From CAJJBL01 sp964519035 (GTDB taxonomy: Bacteria > Pseudomonadota > Alphaproteobacteria > Puniceispirillales > Marisalimonadaceae), in contig CAZFKZ010000011.1 of the NCBI GenBank assembly GCA_964519035.1, forward strand, positions 1-42,141: a stretch of 42,141 nucleotides of DNA. Reading direction: 5' to 3'. The notes beneath the pieces are model-generated. The model worked only from the letters and a program-made list of their open reading frames with translations. It was not told the DNA's origin and made no database searches. Below, in pieces: positions 16,951-25,367 of the stretch. Each line of letters begins with the position of its first letter. Position 1 is the stretch's first letter. The translations under genes and the position numbers were made by a program.

Positions 16951-17421
16951 TTAATTTTCTATTTCAAAAATTCCTTCGATCTCTACTGGTGTGTTTAGTG
17001 GAAGTGATGCAACGCCAACAGCAAATCTTGCATGCCTACCTTTGTCCTCAAAAATTTTTACTATCAAATCAGATGCACCATTAATTATTTTTGGATGATC
17101 AATAAAGTTTGGGTCTGAAGCTACAAAACCTCCTAATTTAACGACTTTTTTTACCTTATCAAGGTTCCCATTACAAGCTGATTTAAGCTGACTTAAAAGT
17201 GCTTTCGCGCAAACTTCTGCCATTTTTATTCCGTCTTCTACAGAAACCTCTGAGCCAACCTTGCCTTTTATAGTTATCGAACCATTGATAAAAGGTAATT
17301 GTCCAGAAATAAATACTAAATTATTAGATATAACATAAGGAACATAGCTTCCCGCAGGTTTACTAGCTTCATCTAGTATTATATCTAATTCTTTTAATTT
17401 ATTCTCTATTATATTAGTCAT
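16951..17421 (-). CDS. RidA/YjgF/YER057c family protein
   Basis: RidA-fold proteins form trimers; the best studied deaminate reactive enamine/imine intermediates made by PLP enzymes. This 156-residue version belongs to the longer subgroup, with segments PAGSYVPYV, LVFISGQLPF, VKKVVKLGGFVASDPNF, INGASDLIVKIF, GRHARFAVGVASLPLNTPVE and a final IEGIFEIEN. The conserved arginine in GRHAR is present. I choose ATG 17421, which has AAGGA five bases upstream. A longer TTG reading from 17457 would overlap the nrdJ stop and add non-family residues. It sits 10 bases after nrdJ. Whether this subgroup is a true imine deaminase is uncertain. Confidence 0.9.
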   Translation of the reverse strand: MTNIIENKLKELDIILDEASKPAGSYVPYVISNNLVFISGQLPFINGSITIKGKVGSEVSVEDGIKMAEVCAKALLSQLKSACNGNLDKVKKVVKLGGFVASDPNFIDHPKIINGASDLIVKIFEDKGRHARFAVGVASLPLNTPVEIEGIFEIEN

Positions 17422-17431
17422 TGTAATCCTT

Positions 17432-20400
17432 TTATGAGCATCCTGATGTTCCACCACATGTATTACATTTCATACATGTACCATTTCTTACTAATGTAAA
17501 GTTACCACATTCACCACAAGCTTCACCTTCATAGCCTTTAATTTTAGCTTCGATTTCCTGTGCCATATTCAATGTTTGATTATTAACCACTAAACCTTCC
17601 TGCTGTTGAGTAGTTTCTATATTTTCTTTTAATAAACTAGAAGTAGGCATAACAGTAATATTACTTGTTCCACCTGATACTACCTTTAGCTCTCTCCTAA
17701 CAAAACCTCTACTTGCAACTTTCTCTGATATGAGAACCTTATTATCACCTGATCCAGTTGTACTAGAATCTAAATCTTCTGGTCCAACATGGCCTAAATC
17801 ATTACGATCCAAGTAAGATATAGCTAATTCTCTAAAAATGTAATCAAGAATTGATGTGGACATTTTAATAGTATCATTCCCAGTAACCATTCCTTGAGGT
17901 TCAAAGCGAGTAAATGTAAAAGCTTCAACAAATTCTTCTAATGGAACTCCATATTGCAAACCGATTGAAACAGCAATAGCAAAGTTGTTCATCAATGATC
18001 TGAATGCGGCGCCTTCTTTATGCATATCCACAAATATTTCACCTAATTTTCCAGTTTCATATTCTCCTGTTCTTAAATAGACTTTATGTCCTCCTACAGT
18101 AGCTTTTTGAGTATATCCTTTTCTTCTGTGAGGAAGTTTATCTCTTTCAGCTTTAACAAATCTTTCAACAATTTTTTCAACAACTTGACTTGTTCTTTTT
18201 GTAAGATCTTGTTCGTTTGTTATATTGTCATCAGCTTCATTTATATCTTCATCATCAAGTAAAGCAGAGTTAAGAGGTTGACTTAATTTAGAACCATCTC
18301 TGTAAAGCGCGTTAGCTTTAATTCCAAGTTGCCAAGAGAGCATGTAAGCGTCACTACAATCATCTATAGTAGCATCATTAGGCATATTTATAGTTTTGGA
18401 GATAGCTCCAGATATAAAAGATTGAGCAGCCGCCATCATTTTAATATGGCTGTCAACTGATAATGATCTCTTTCCTATTCTTCCACAAACATTGGCACAA
18501 TCAAATACAGATAGATGATCTTTGCTAAGATGAGGAGCTCCTTCAAGTGTCATTGCACCACAAACATGAATGTTAGCAACGTCAATTTCTTCAGGAGTAA
18601 ACCCAAGGAATTCCAACATACTAAATGAGAAATCACTCATCTGTTCATTTGTCATACCTAACACATTTTTACAAAAGTCTTCGCCTAAAGTGAATTGATT
18701 AAAGACAAATTTAATATCAAATGCAGATTCAAGTGAGTCTTCAATTAATTTAATTTCTTTTTCTGTAAAACCTTTTGATATAAGAGCATTATGACTTATA
18801 GATTGGCAATCCTTTAAACTTCCTGCACCTAGGGCATACCTTTGCATATCTTCAACTTGATCAGAATCATACCCCAAATGAGTTAAAGCTTCAGGAACAA
18901 CTCGATTAATTATTTTAAAATAACCACCACCTGCTAATTTTTTAAATTTAACCATTGCAAAATCTGGTTCAATGCCTGTTGTATCACAATCCATTACAAG
19001 GCCGATTGTACCGGTTGGTGCTATAACAGTTGCTTGTGCATTTCTAAAACCATTTTTTTCTCCAGCGGAAAGGGCTTTAACCCAAGCATCTTTAGCAGCA
19101 GATATTAATCGTTGGTCTGGACAGTTTTGAGCCATTAAAGGTACAGGGTTGATAGATAAGTTTTCATAATCTCTTGTTTTGCCTTCAGAGGCACGTTTAT
19201 GATTACGAATAACTCTTAACATATCTTCTGCATTTTCTTTGTATTTAGGAAAAGGACCTAATTCTCCAGCTACTTCTGCCGAAGTTGCATATGAAATTCC
19301 AGTCATTATTGAGGTAAGTGCAGCGCATATGGCTCTACCTTGGTCGCTATCATAAGATATACCCCAAGACATAAGTAATCCACCTATATTCGCATATCCC
19401 AGACCCAGAGTTCTATATTCATATGACCTTTGCGCTATTTCTTTTGAAGGGAATTGAGCCATCATTACAGAGATTTCTAAAGTAAGTGTCCATAATCTAG
19501 TTGTATATTCATAAGCCTCAATATCAAAAGAGCCGTCACTTTTTTTAAACTGTAATAAATTTATGGATGCTAAATTACATGCCGTATCGTCAATAAACAT
19601 ATATTCAGAACAAGGGTTTGATGCATTAATTCTACCAGCTTTCGGACATGTGTGCCACTCGTTAATGGTTGTATCATATTGAAGGCCAGGATCTGCACAT
19701 GCCCATGCCGCTTCAGAAATTTTAGACCATAAATCAGAAGCATCTAAGGTTTTGTGAACTCCTCCGTCTGTTCTACGAATAAGATCCCATTTACCATTTT
19801 GAGATACCTTTTCTAAGAAATCATTACTAACTCTTACTGAGTTATTTGAATTTTGGCCTGAAACTGTTAAGTAAGCTTCACTATCCCAATCAGTGTCATA
19901 TGTTTGGAACTCAATTTCTTTAAAACCTTGTCCAGCAAATTGAATAACTCTTTGAATATAATTTTCTGGAACCATAACAGCTCTGCAATTTAGAATAGAT
20001 TTTTTTAACTCAATATTTATTTTAGGATTTAATCTATCTTTATCAGAATATGATGAAATATTGCATGCTTCCATAACAGATTTTAGATTTTTAGCTGTAA
20101 GTTTTGATCCAGCAACTAAAGCAGCAACCTTCTGTTCTTCCACAACTTTCCAATTAATATATTCTTCAATATCAGGGTGATCTATGTCTACTGTAACCAT
20201 TTTTGCAGCTCTTCTGGTAGTTCCACCGGACTTAATTGCTCCAGCAGCTCTATCTCCAATTCTAAGAAAACTCATCATCCCCGAAGATCTGCCACCTCCT
20301 GATAAACCTTCGCTACTACCTCTAAGTTTAGAAAAATTGGAACCTGTTCCAGATCCATATTTAAACAATCTAGCTTCTCTGACCCATAAGTCCATAATAC

Positions 20401-21037
20401 CACCTTCATTCACCAGGTCATCTTTAACTGATTGAATAAAACAAGCATGAGGTTGAGGATGTTCATATGAAGATTTGGACTTGACTAGTTTCTTAGTTTC
20501 AAAATCAACATAGTAATGACCTTGACTTGGGCCGTCAATACCATATGCCCAATGAAGGCCTGTATTAAACCATTGTGGGGAATTAGGTGCACACATTTGT
20601 GCAGCAAGCATAAATCTCATCTCATCAAAGTAAACTTTTGCATCATCTTCATTGGTGAAGTAGTTTCCTTTCCATCCCCAATAAGTCCAAGTTCCAGCTA
20701 ATCGGTCAAAAACTTGTTTAGCTGATTCTTCACCTATAAACCTATCATTCTTAGAAATAGCGTCTAGCTTCACAAAATCGGGTTCGGAGCGCCATAACCA
20801 AGAAGGAATGTTATTCTCTTCAACTTTTTTTAAACAAACAGGTACACCAGCTTTACGAAAATATTTTTGAGCAATGATATCTGCCGCTACTTGAGAGTAG
20901 TTCCCAGGAACTTCTATATTTGGAGCACTAAAAACGATTGTTCCATCTGGGTTTTTAATCTCACTAGATGTTGTTTTAAACTCTAAACCTGCATATGCAT
21001 CTTGTCCTGTTTTCGTAAAATGCCTTTTAAACTTCAT
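17432..21037 (-). CDS. nrdJ: Class II (adenosylcobalamin-dependent) ribonucleoside-diphosphate reductase
   Basis: NrdJ reduces ribonucleotides to deoxyribonucleotides, using adenosylcobalamin to make the active thiyl radical, so it works with or without oxygen. The 1201-residue protein is the large NrdJ type. Landmarks: RFMLAAQMCAPNSPQWFNTG, C199 in PHACFIQS, the radical cysteine motif NPCSE (474-478), C487 in DDTACNLAS, and APTGTIGLVMDCDTTGIEPD. A C-terminal zinc-ribbon-like tail has two CxxC pairs (CGECG and CMKCNTCGG) that relay reducing power. ATG 21037 gives the family N-terminus. A 449-base control region upstream carries NrdR- and DnaA-like sites. The organism must make or import cobalamin. 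No nrdAB is seen in this window. Confidence 0.97.
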   Translation of the reverse strand: MKFKRHFTKTGQDAYAGLEFKTTSSEIKNPDGTIVFSAPNIEVPGNYSQVAADIIAQKYFRKAGVPVCLKKVEENNIPSWLWRSEPDFVKLDAISKNDRFIGEESAKQVFDRLAGTWTYWGWKGNYFTNEDDAKVYFDEMRFMLAAQMCAPNSPQWFNTGLHWAYGIDGPSQGHYYVDFETKKLVKSKSSYEHPQPHACFIQSVKDDLVNEGGIMDLWVREARLFKYGSGTGSNFSKLRGSSEGLSGGGRSSGMMSFLRIGDRAAGAIKSGGTTRRAAKMVTVDIDHPDIEEYINWKVVEEQKVAALVAGSKLTAKNLKSVMEACNISSYSDKDRLNPKINIELKKSILNCRAVMVPENYIQRVIQFAGQGFKEIEFQTYDTDWDSEAYLTVSGQNSNNSVRVSNDFLEKVSQNGKWDLIRRTDGGVHKTLDASDLWSKISEAAWACADPGLQYDTTINEWHTCPKAGRINASNPCSEYMFIDDTACNLASINLLQFKKSDGSFDIEAYEYTTRLWTLTLEISVMMAQFPSKEIAQRSYEYRTLGLGYANIGGLLMSWGISYDSDQGRAICAALTSIMTGISYATSAEVAGELGPFPKYKENAEDMLRVIRNHKRASEGKTRDYENLSINPVPLMAQNCPDQRLISAAKDAWVKALSAGEKNGFRNAQATVIAPTGTIGLVMDCDTTGIEPDFAMVKFKKLAGGGYFKIINRVVPEALTHLGYDSDQVEDMQRYALGAGSLKDCQSISHNALISKGFTEKEIKLIEDSLESAFDIKFVFNQFTLGEDFCKNVLGMTNEQMSDFSFSMLEFLGFTPEEIDVANIHVCGAMTLEGAPHLSKDHLSVFDCANVCGRIGKRSLSVDSHIKMMAAAQSFISGAISKTINMPNDATIDDCSDAYMLSWQLGIKANALYRDGSKLSQPLNSALLDDEDINEADDNITNEQDLTKRTSQVVEKIVERFVKAERDKLPHRRKGYTQKATVGGHKVYLRTGEYETGKLGEIFVDMHKEGAAFRSLMNNFAIAVSIGLQYGVPLEEFVEAFTFTRFEPQGMVTGNDTIKMSTSILDYIFRELAISYLDRNDLGHVGPEDLDSSTTGSGDNKVLISEKVASRGFVRRELKVVSGGTSNITVMPTSSLLKENIETTQQQEGLVVNNQTLNMAQEIEAKIKGYEGEACGECGNFTLVRNGTCMKCNTCGGTSGCS

Positions 21038-21112
21038 TACTTACCTCTTTTTGTTCAATAAAGTAATCTAATACAATTAACAAATCAGAATCTTAAACAT
21101 TATTAATCTAGC

Positions 21113-21121
21113 TGTGGATAA
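21113..21121 (-). promoter_or_regulatory. DnaA box (perfect 9-mer), nrdJ-proximal
   Basis: TGTGGATAA, the exact complement of the DnaA consensus TTATCCACA, 76 bases upstream of the nrdJ ATG. DnaA is known to act on nrdAB promoters in E. coli, so a role in coupling dNTP supply to replication is plausible here by analogy. Confidence 0.6.
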
Positions 21122-21242
21122 GTTGTTAAACTTTCTCATATTTAATAATATTTTTATTATTTTATAATAGTATGTTGTATGTCTTACCTTATTTTTGATT
21201 ATCTCAGTTCGTTGAAAAAAAAATACTAGATTCTGGTTTACT

Positions 21243-21251
21243 TGTGGATAA
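21243..21251 (-). promoter_or_regulatory. DnaA box (perfect 9-mer), nrdJ-distal
   Basis: A second exact TGTGGATAA in the same orientation, 130 bases from the first. It directly abuts the near-consensus NrdR box that starts at 21252. Two perfect 9-mers so close together are unlikely by chance, though two boxes are too few for a replication origin. Confidence 0.6.
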
Positions 21252-21296
21252 ACACAACATCTAGTAAATTCTTATTTATAAACTACATGATTTTGT
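21252..21296. promoter_or_regulatory. Putative NrdR box pair upstream of nrdJ
   Basis: ACACAACATCTAGT (21252-21265) agrees with the NrdR consensus ACACWATATMTWGT at 13 of 14 positions. A weaker 9-of-14 match, CTACATGATTTTGT, lies at 21283-21296, a 31-base start-to-start offset, close to three helical turns. NrdR repressors bind such spaced pairs at ribonucleotide reductase promoters. The first box is strong; the partner is suggestive only. Confidence 0.6.
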
Positions 21297-21486
21297 GTGT
21301 TGTAGTAAAGGTTATATATCAATTAATTTAGTTTTTTTTTTTAACTATTTAATTTTACTAATTTTTTGTTTGTTTGTTCTTATTTGAACAAAAAAAAGTT
21401 AAATAAAATATTGCTATTTATTATTAGTCAAAAAAAAAAAAAATAGTATGATACATATTCTTATTTGATAACAGGAAACCAAACAT

Positions 21487-21933
21487 ATGAAGTATAATCC
21501 ACTCGAAACTGTTATGGGAGCTCTAGTTTTAATAACTGCCATATCTTTTTTAATTTTGGGCATGAAATCAATTAATGAGAATCAAAGTGAAGGATTAAAG
21601 ATATCATTAATTTTTGGATCTTCAGCTGGTTTGAAAAAGGGAGATCATGTAAAAATTTCAGGAATTAATGTAGGAAAAATTTTGAATCTTGATTTAGATA
21701 AAGAAAATTACAATGCCATGGTGGCTATTAATATTAACAAAAATGTAAAAATCCCAGATGATTCTTCTGCAAGAATTACCTCCACATCACTGTTGGGAGG
21801 TAATTTTATTGACATAATTCCAGGTTCATCAGAAATATATTTAAAACAAGGCGATGAAATATATGATACAAAAGATTCAGTTAGTTTTACAGATTTATTA
21901 GGTAAAGTGGTATTTTCTGGAGACAAAAAATAG
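21487..21933 (+). CDS. mlaD: MlaD-type lipid-binding protein (MCE domain)
   Basis: MlaD is the periplasmic, inner-membrane-anchored MCE subunit of the Mla system, which moves phospholipids between the two membranes. The 148-residue protein has one N-terminal membrane helix (about 7-27, VMGALVLITAISFLILG). A single MCE domain follows: FGSSAGLKKGDHVKISGINVG, VKIPDDSSARITSTSLLGGNFIDIIPGS, then DTKDSVSFTDLLGK. The length fits MlaD rather than multi-MCE PqiB/YebT proteins. ATG 21487 has CAGGAAA upstream. The other Mla genes are not in the window. The DUF2155 gene starts 27 bases later, a frequent alphaproteobacterial pairing, and probably shares its transcript. Confidence 0.93.
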   Translation: MKYNPLETVMGALVLITAISFLILGMKSINENQSEGLKISLIFGSSAGLKKGDHVKISGINVGKILNLDLDKENYNAMVAININKNVKIPDDSSARITSTSLLGGNFIDIIPGSSEIYLKQGDEIYDTKDSVSFTDLLGKVVFSGDKK

Positions 21934-21960
21934 CTTTCTTCTATTAACTAAGGAAAATCA

Positions 21961-22371
21961 GTGTTTCTAAAAAAGATGTTGCTACTTATTTTTATCATTG
22001 GCTCAAGTAAAGTTTATGGTGCGTCTTGGATTGAAGGAAACAAAGTAATAATACAAGGTTTGGATAAAATAACTGCAAGAATAGAAACTTTTGAAATTTT
22101 TGTAGGTCAGTCATATAAATTTGGTGTTTTAGATATATTTGTCAAAAGGTGCGTTTTTTCTAAACCTATAGATAAACCAGAATCTTTAGCATTTCTTAAA
22201 ATTAATGACAACTCAGATAGATTATCTGAAGTAAAATTTAGAGGTTGGATGTTTGCATCTAGTCCAGCTTTAAGCGCTCTTCAAGATTCTGTTTATGACA
22301 TTTCAATATTAGCATGTATGAATGATGATAAATTTTCAAATAAATCATCGTCAGTTAATTCTTTTGAATGA
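21961..22371 (+). CDS. DUF2155 family exported protein
   Basis: This is a 136-residue protein with an N-terminal signal peptide (LLLIFIIGSSKVYGAS), followed by a DUF2155 domain. Matching segments are IQGLDKITARIETFEIFVGQ, YKFGVLDIFVKRCVF, and the strongly conserved RGWMFASSPALSALQDSVYD. Two cysteines (in VKRCVF and ILACM) are placed where family members usually have them and could form a disulfide. The function of the family is unknown; its link with mlaD and aat in Alphaproteobacteria suggests an envelope role. It starts with GTG. The last 79 bases overlap, tail-to-tail, with the 3' end of aat. Confidence 0.9.
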   Translation: MFLKKMLLLIFIIGSSKVYGASWIEGNKVIIQGLDKITARIETFEIFVGQSYKFGVLDIFVKRCVFSKPIDKPESLAFLKINDNSDRLSEVKFRGWMFASSPALSALQDSVYDISILACMNDDKFSNKSSSVNSFE

Positions 22372-22967
22372 AAAATAGCTTTAGTTTTTAGCGCTAATGC
22401 GAGTTTTTCTTTGAATTGTGATTTTGTTATTTCAAATGCACCAAATTGAATAAGATGTTCGTTTAAAAATTGTACATCTAATATTTTAAAGTTTTCTTGC
22501 CAAAGCTTTGCCACTAGGTTTGATAATGCTATTTTACTCCCATTAGGTACTTTACTAAACATTGATTCTGCAAAAAAAACAGTTCCAATAGCTAAACCAT
22601 AAATACCTCCAACTAATTTTTTGTCTTGCCAGCATTCAATAGAATGAGCATATTTCATTTCGTTAAGAGATATAAATAAATTTTGAATTCTTAGATTTAT
22701 CCACGTTTCATCTCTGTTGAAAATAGCACAAGCTCTAATTACGTCAGGAAAACACTTATTAATTGTAATATTAAAAGGTCTTTTTTTTATTAGCCTTTTA
22801 AGACTTTTAGAAAAATGGAATCCTTTTATTGGAATTAATGTTCTGTATTCTGGATCAACAAAGAATACTTCTTTATCTTCTCTTGAATTTGACATAGGAA
22901 AAATACCATTCACATAGCATTCAATTAGATTATTTGGTGTAATTATATTATTATTTCTATTTTCCAA
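22293..22967 (-). CDS. aat: Leucyl/phenylalanyl-tRNA-protein transferase
   Basis: Aat adds Leu or Phe from charged tRNA to proteins with N-terminal Lys or Arg, creating primary N-degrons that ClpS delivers to ClpAP. The 224-residue protein shows LIECYVNGIFPMS near the N-terminus, ETWINLRIQN, HSIECWQDKKLVGGIYGLAIGTVFFAESMFS, SKIALSNLVAKL, and FLNEHLIQFGAFEI near the end. The start must be TTG 22967; the next methionine (codon 25) would remove conserved sequence. It lies 19 bases after accC and is the last gene of the minus-strand run. About 27 C-terminal codons overlap the convergent DUF2155 gene and may be a lineage-specific extension. Confidence 0.95.
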   Translation of the reverse strand: MENRNNNIITPNNLIECYVNGIFPMSNSREDKEVFFVDPEYRTLIPIKGFHFSKSLKRLIKKRPFNITINKCFPDVIRACAIFNRDETWINLRIQNLFISLNEMKYAHSIECWQDKKLVGGIYGLAIGTVFFAESMFSKVPNGSKIALSNLVAKLWQENFKILDVQFLNEHLIQFGAFEITKSQFKEKLALALKTKAIFHSKELTDDDLFENLSSFIHANIEMS

Positions 22968-22986
22968 AATTTAATATTCTTGATAA

Positions 22987-24336
22987 TTAGGAATTAGTTT
23001 CTTTTAATAATTCTTCTTCTAGCCATCTAATATCGTAAGAACCATCTTTCATAACTTTTGTATCTAATATTTTTTTATGAAGATCAATTGTAGTTGAAAT
23101 AGGACCTATAATTATTTCTTTTAGTGCCTGTTTTAATCTTAAAATACAATGATCTCTATTTTCCCCATGAACTATAAGCTTTACTATCAAACTATCATAG
23201 TAAGGCGGAACAATATATCCAGAATAAATGCATGCATCAACTCTTACACCTAAGCCACTAGGCGCATGAAATTGTAAAATCTTACCAGGAGATGGTAAAA
23301 ACGTTTCAGGATGCTCAGCATTAATTCGGCATTCAATAGCATGGCCATTAATGATAATATCAGATTGCTTAAATGAAAGAGGTAGTCCTGAAGCAATCAT
23401 TATTTGTTCTCTTACAAGGTCTTTGCCTGTAATTGCTTCCGTAATTGGGTGCTCTACTTGAAGTCGTGTGTTCATTTCTATAAAAAAGAATTCATTATTT
23501 TCATATAAAAACTCTATTGTTCCTAGCCCTAGATAACCCATTTTTGAAACTGCTTCTGATGCTATTTGACCTATTTTGGCTCTTGTTTTTGAGTCAATAG
23601 CTGGAGAAGGAGCTTCTTCAATGACTTTTTGATGACGCCTTTGAATTGAACATTCTCTTTCGCCAAGATGAACAGTATTACCAAATTTATCAGCTATAAT
23701 TTGGACTTCAATATGCCTAGGATTTTGAAGATATCTTTCCATATAGACACGATCATCACCAAAAGCAGCCTTTGACTCACTCTTTGCAGAGAGAAATGCT
23801 GTCTCTAATTCTTTTAAAGTTAGAGCCACTTTCATTCCTCTACCACCACCGCCAGAGGCTGCTTTTATTAAAACAGGAAATCCAATTTTTTGAGCTTCTT
23901 TTGAAGCCTCTTTAAGGTTTATTAGGTCACTTTTTGAACCAGGAACTAATGGTATACCTAATTTTTCAGCTGTAATTTTTGCTTCAATTTTATCACCCAT
24001 ACATCTAATATGTTCTGGTTTTGGTCCAATAAAAGTAATATTATGAGCTTCTACTATCTCTGCAAAATCAGCATTTTCAGATAAAAAACCAACACCTGGA
24101 TGAATTGCATCTGCTCCTACTAATTGAGCAGCAGTTATTATGGCTGGAATATTTAAGTATGATTTGCTAGATGCCGGAGGCCCAATACAAACACTTTCAT
24201 CTGCTAATCTAACATGGATTGCGTCGTTATCTGCAGTTGAGTGTATTGCAACAGTTTTAATATTAAGTTCTTTGCAAGCTCTCAGAACACGAAGAGCTAC
24301 ATCACCTCTATTTGCAATAAGTACTTTAGTAAACAT
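22987..24336 (-). CDS. accC: Acetyl-CoA carboxylase, biotin carboxylase subunit
   Basis: AccC carboxylates biotin carried by AccB, using ATP and bicarbonate, in the first committed step of fatty acid synthesis. The 449-residue protein has the complete family architecture: LIANRGDVALRVLRAC at the N-terminus, GVGFLSENADFA, the ATP-grasp glycine loop ASGGGGRGMK, the metal-binding strand FIEMNTRLQVEHPITE, and a C-terminal domain with ECRINAEHPETFLPSPGK. ATG 24336 matches the family start. It is nine bases downstream of accB, the standard accB-accC operon, and is followed by aat. Confidence 0.98.
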   Translation of the reverse strand: MFTKVLIANRGDVALRVLRACKELNIKTVAIHSTADNDAIHVRLADESVCIGPPASSKSYLNIPAIITAAQLVGADAIHPGVGFLSENADFAEIVEAHNITFIGPKPEHIRCMGDKIEAKITAEKLGIPLVPGSKSDLINLKEASKEAQKIGFPVLIKAASGGGGRGMKVALTLKELETAFLSAKSESKAAFGDDRVYMERYLQNPRHIEVQIIADKFGNTVHLGERECSIQRRHQKVIEEAPSPAIDSKTRAKIGQIASEAVSKMGYLGLGTIEFLYENNEFFFIEMNTRLQVEHPITEAITGKDLVREQIMIASGLPLSFKQSDIIINGHAIECRINAEHPETFLPSPGKILQFHAPSGLGVRVDACIYSGYIVPPYYDSLIVKLIVHGENRDHCILRLKQALKEIIIGPISTTIDLHKKILDTKVMKDGSYDIRWLEEELLKETNS

Positions 24337-24345
24337 ATAAAATTT

Positions 24346-24819
24346 TTACTCAATAATTAATAAAATCTGGTTGAACTCAACAGGTTGATTATCTTCGAAG
24401 CCAATAAACGTTATTTTACCAGACTTATGAGCTGTTATACTATTCATAACTTTCATTGCCTCAATAATAAGAACTGTATCACCTTTTTTTACTGATGAAT
24501 TTAGTTTTACAAATGGATCTTTCCCCGGTTCTGCAGCTGCATAAGCAGTGCCAACCATTGGAGAGTTTAACGCACCAGGATGATTATTATTTGGTGTTTC
24601 TAGATTATTTTTTGTGTCATCATCTATTTTTACCTCTTCAATATTTTTGCTTATAGTTCTAAAATTATTTTCATTATTATTAGTTGTTTTATTACTAATT
24701 TTAATTTTAACATCAAGGTGTTCATACTCTAACTCGGACAAATTATCTTTGTTCATCATGTCCACAAAAGTTTGAACTAGATCTATATTACTTGAATGAT
24801 CATTTTTTTTATTACTCAT
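24346..24819 (-). CDS. accB: Acetyl-CoA carboxylase, biotin carboxyl carrier protein
   Basis: AccB carries the biotin that shuttles carboxyl groups from AccC to the carboxyltransferase. The 157-residue protein has an N-terminal segment and an Asn/Lys/Glu-rich linker (about 45-80). The C-terminal biotinyl domain begins at about residue 83 (SPMVGTAYAAAEPGKDPFVK) and holds the biotinylation lysine in EAMKVMN. It ends PVEFNQILLIIE. The linker is much richer in Asn and Lys than the Pro/Ala linkers of higher-GC relatives, as expected from base composition. It lies between aroQ (19-base gap) and accC (9-base gap). Confidence 0.97.
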   Translation of the reverse strand: MSNKKNDHSSNIDLVQTFVDMMNKDNLSELEYEHLDVKIKISNKTTNNNENNFRTISKNIEEVKIDDDTKNNLETPNNNHPGALNSPMVGTAYAAAEPGKDPFVKLNSSVKKGDTVLIIEAMKVMNSITAHKSGKITFIGFEDNQPVEFNQILLIIE

Positions 24820-24838
24820 AGATAATCCTATTTTGGTA

Positions 24839-25279
24839 CTAGTTTTCTAAAAGTTGATTAATGGCACTAATTGCTAATATATAAGAATTAGTGCCAAAAC
24901 CTGCTATTATACCATTAACTACTGGTGATATATAAGATTTATGACGAAAAATTTCTCTAGTATAAATATTAGTAATATGTATTTCTATTTTAGGACCGTC
25001 ATACATAGATAAAGCATCAAGTATAGCAATTGAAGTATGGGTTAACGCACCAGCATTAATTATTATGCCACATCCATCTTCTTTTGCTTGATGAATTTTT
25101 TCTATTATTTCACCTTCAAAATTTGATTGAAAAAAAACCATATCTAAATTATTTTTTTTACATGCTTTTAGGCATAAAGTTTCTAAATTTTGAATAGATT
25201 TAGTACCATATTTTTCTGGTTCTCTGGATCCTAATAAATTTAGATTGGGCCCATTTAAAATATATAGTTTATTTCCCAA
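24839..25279 (-). CDS. aroQ: 3-dehydroquinate dehydratase, type II
   Basis: AroQ removes water from 3-dehydroquinate in the shikimate pathway; the type II fold forms dodecamers. The 146-residue protein has ILNGPNLNLLGSREPEKYG, with the catalytic tyrosine, then QSNFEGEIIEKIH, INAGALTHTSIAILDAL, and EIHITNIYTREIFRHKS, with the histidine and arginine ligands. It starts at TTG 25279 with a strong GGAGG six bases upstream, so the rare start is well supported. A 88-base gap separates it from the DsbA-like gene, which could hold a promoter. It shares the run with accB and accC and so pairs with aroC elsewhere in the window. Confidence 0.96.
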   Translation of the reverse strand: MGNKLYILNGPNLNLLGSREPEKYGTKSIQNLETLCLKACKKNNLDMVFFQSNFEGEIIEKIHQAKEDGCGIIINAGALTHTSIAILDALSMYDGPKIEIHITNIYTREIFRHKSYISPVVNGIIAGFGTNSYILAISAINQLLEN

Positions 25280-25367
25280 TTAAGTCCTCCAACGTATTCA
25301 TGAGTAATTTAGGTGTAAAGAGAGTCACAGTATTATACTTTGTTAATATTATTACTATATGAATTTT

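Larger units (their letters stand above)
21038..21486. other. Divergent nrdJ/mlaD intergenic control region
   Basis: These 449 gene-free bases between divergent nrdJ and mlaD are extremely A+T-rich. They hold two perfect DnaA-type 9-mers, a near-consensus NrdR box with a weaker partner, and an inverted repeat TGTTC-N6-GAACA at 21375-21390. There are also long A and T tracts (around 21333 and 21430). No open reading frame or RNA gene was recognised. Promoters for both genes must lie here, but I could not choose among the many TATAAT-like hexamers. Confidence 0.6.

Noticed and set aside
17422..17457. Longer start of the RidA-like gene at TTG 17457.
   Set aside because: It overlaps the nrdJ coding end and has no family similarity; ATG 17421 has a clear AAGGA.
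18000..21037. Cobalamin riboswitch before nrdJ.
   Set aside because: No B12-box-like conserved core was recognised upstream of the gene, and such switches usually control B12-independent enzymes or B12 uptake.
21375..21390. TGTTC-N6-GAACA as a LexA box or terminator upstream of mlaD.
   Set aside because: It is an inverted repeat with a six-base spacer, not the alphaproteobacterial direct repeat, and the T-run precedes rather than follows it. Left as an unexplained repeat.
21038..21486. Possible replication origin, because of A+T-rich tracts and two DnaA boxes.
   Set aside because: Only two boxes were found, and the flanking genes (nrdJ, mlaD) are not origin neighbours such as dnaA, hemE or parAB. 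Transcriptional control fits better.
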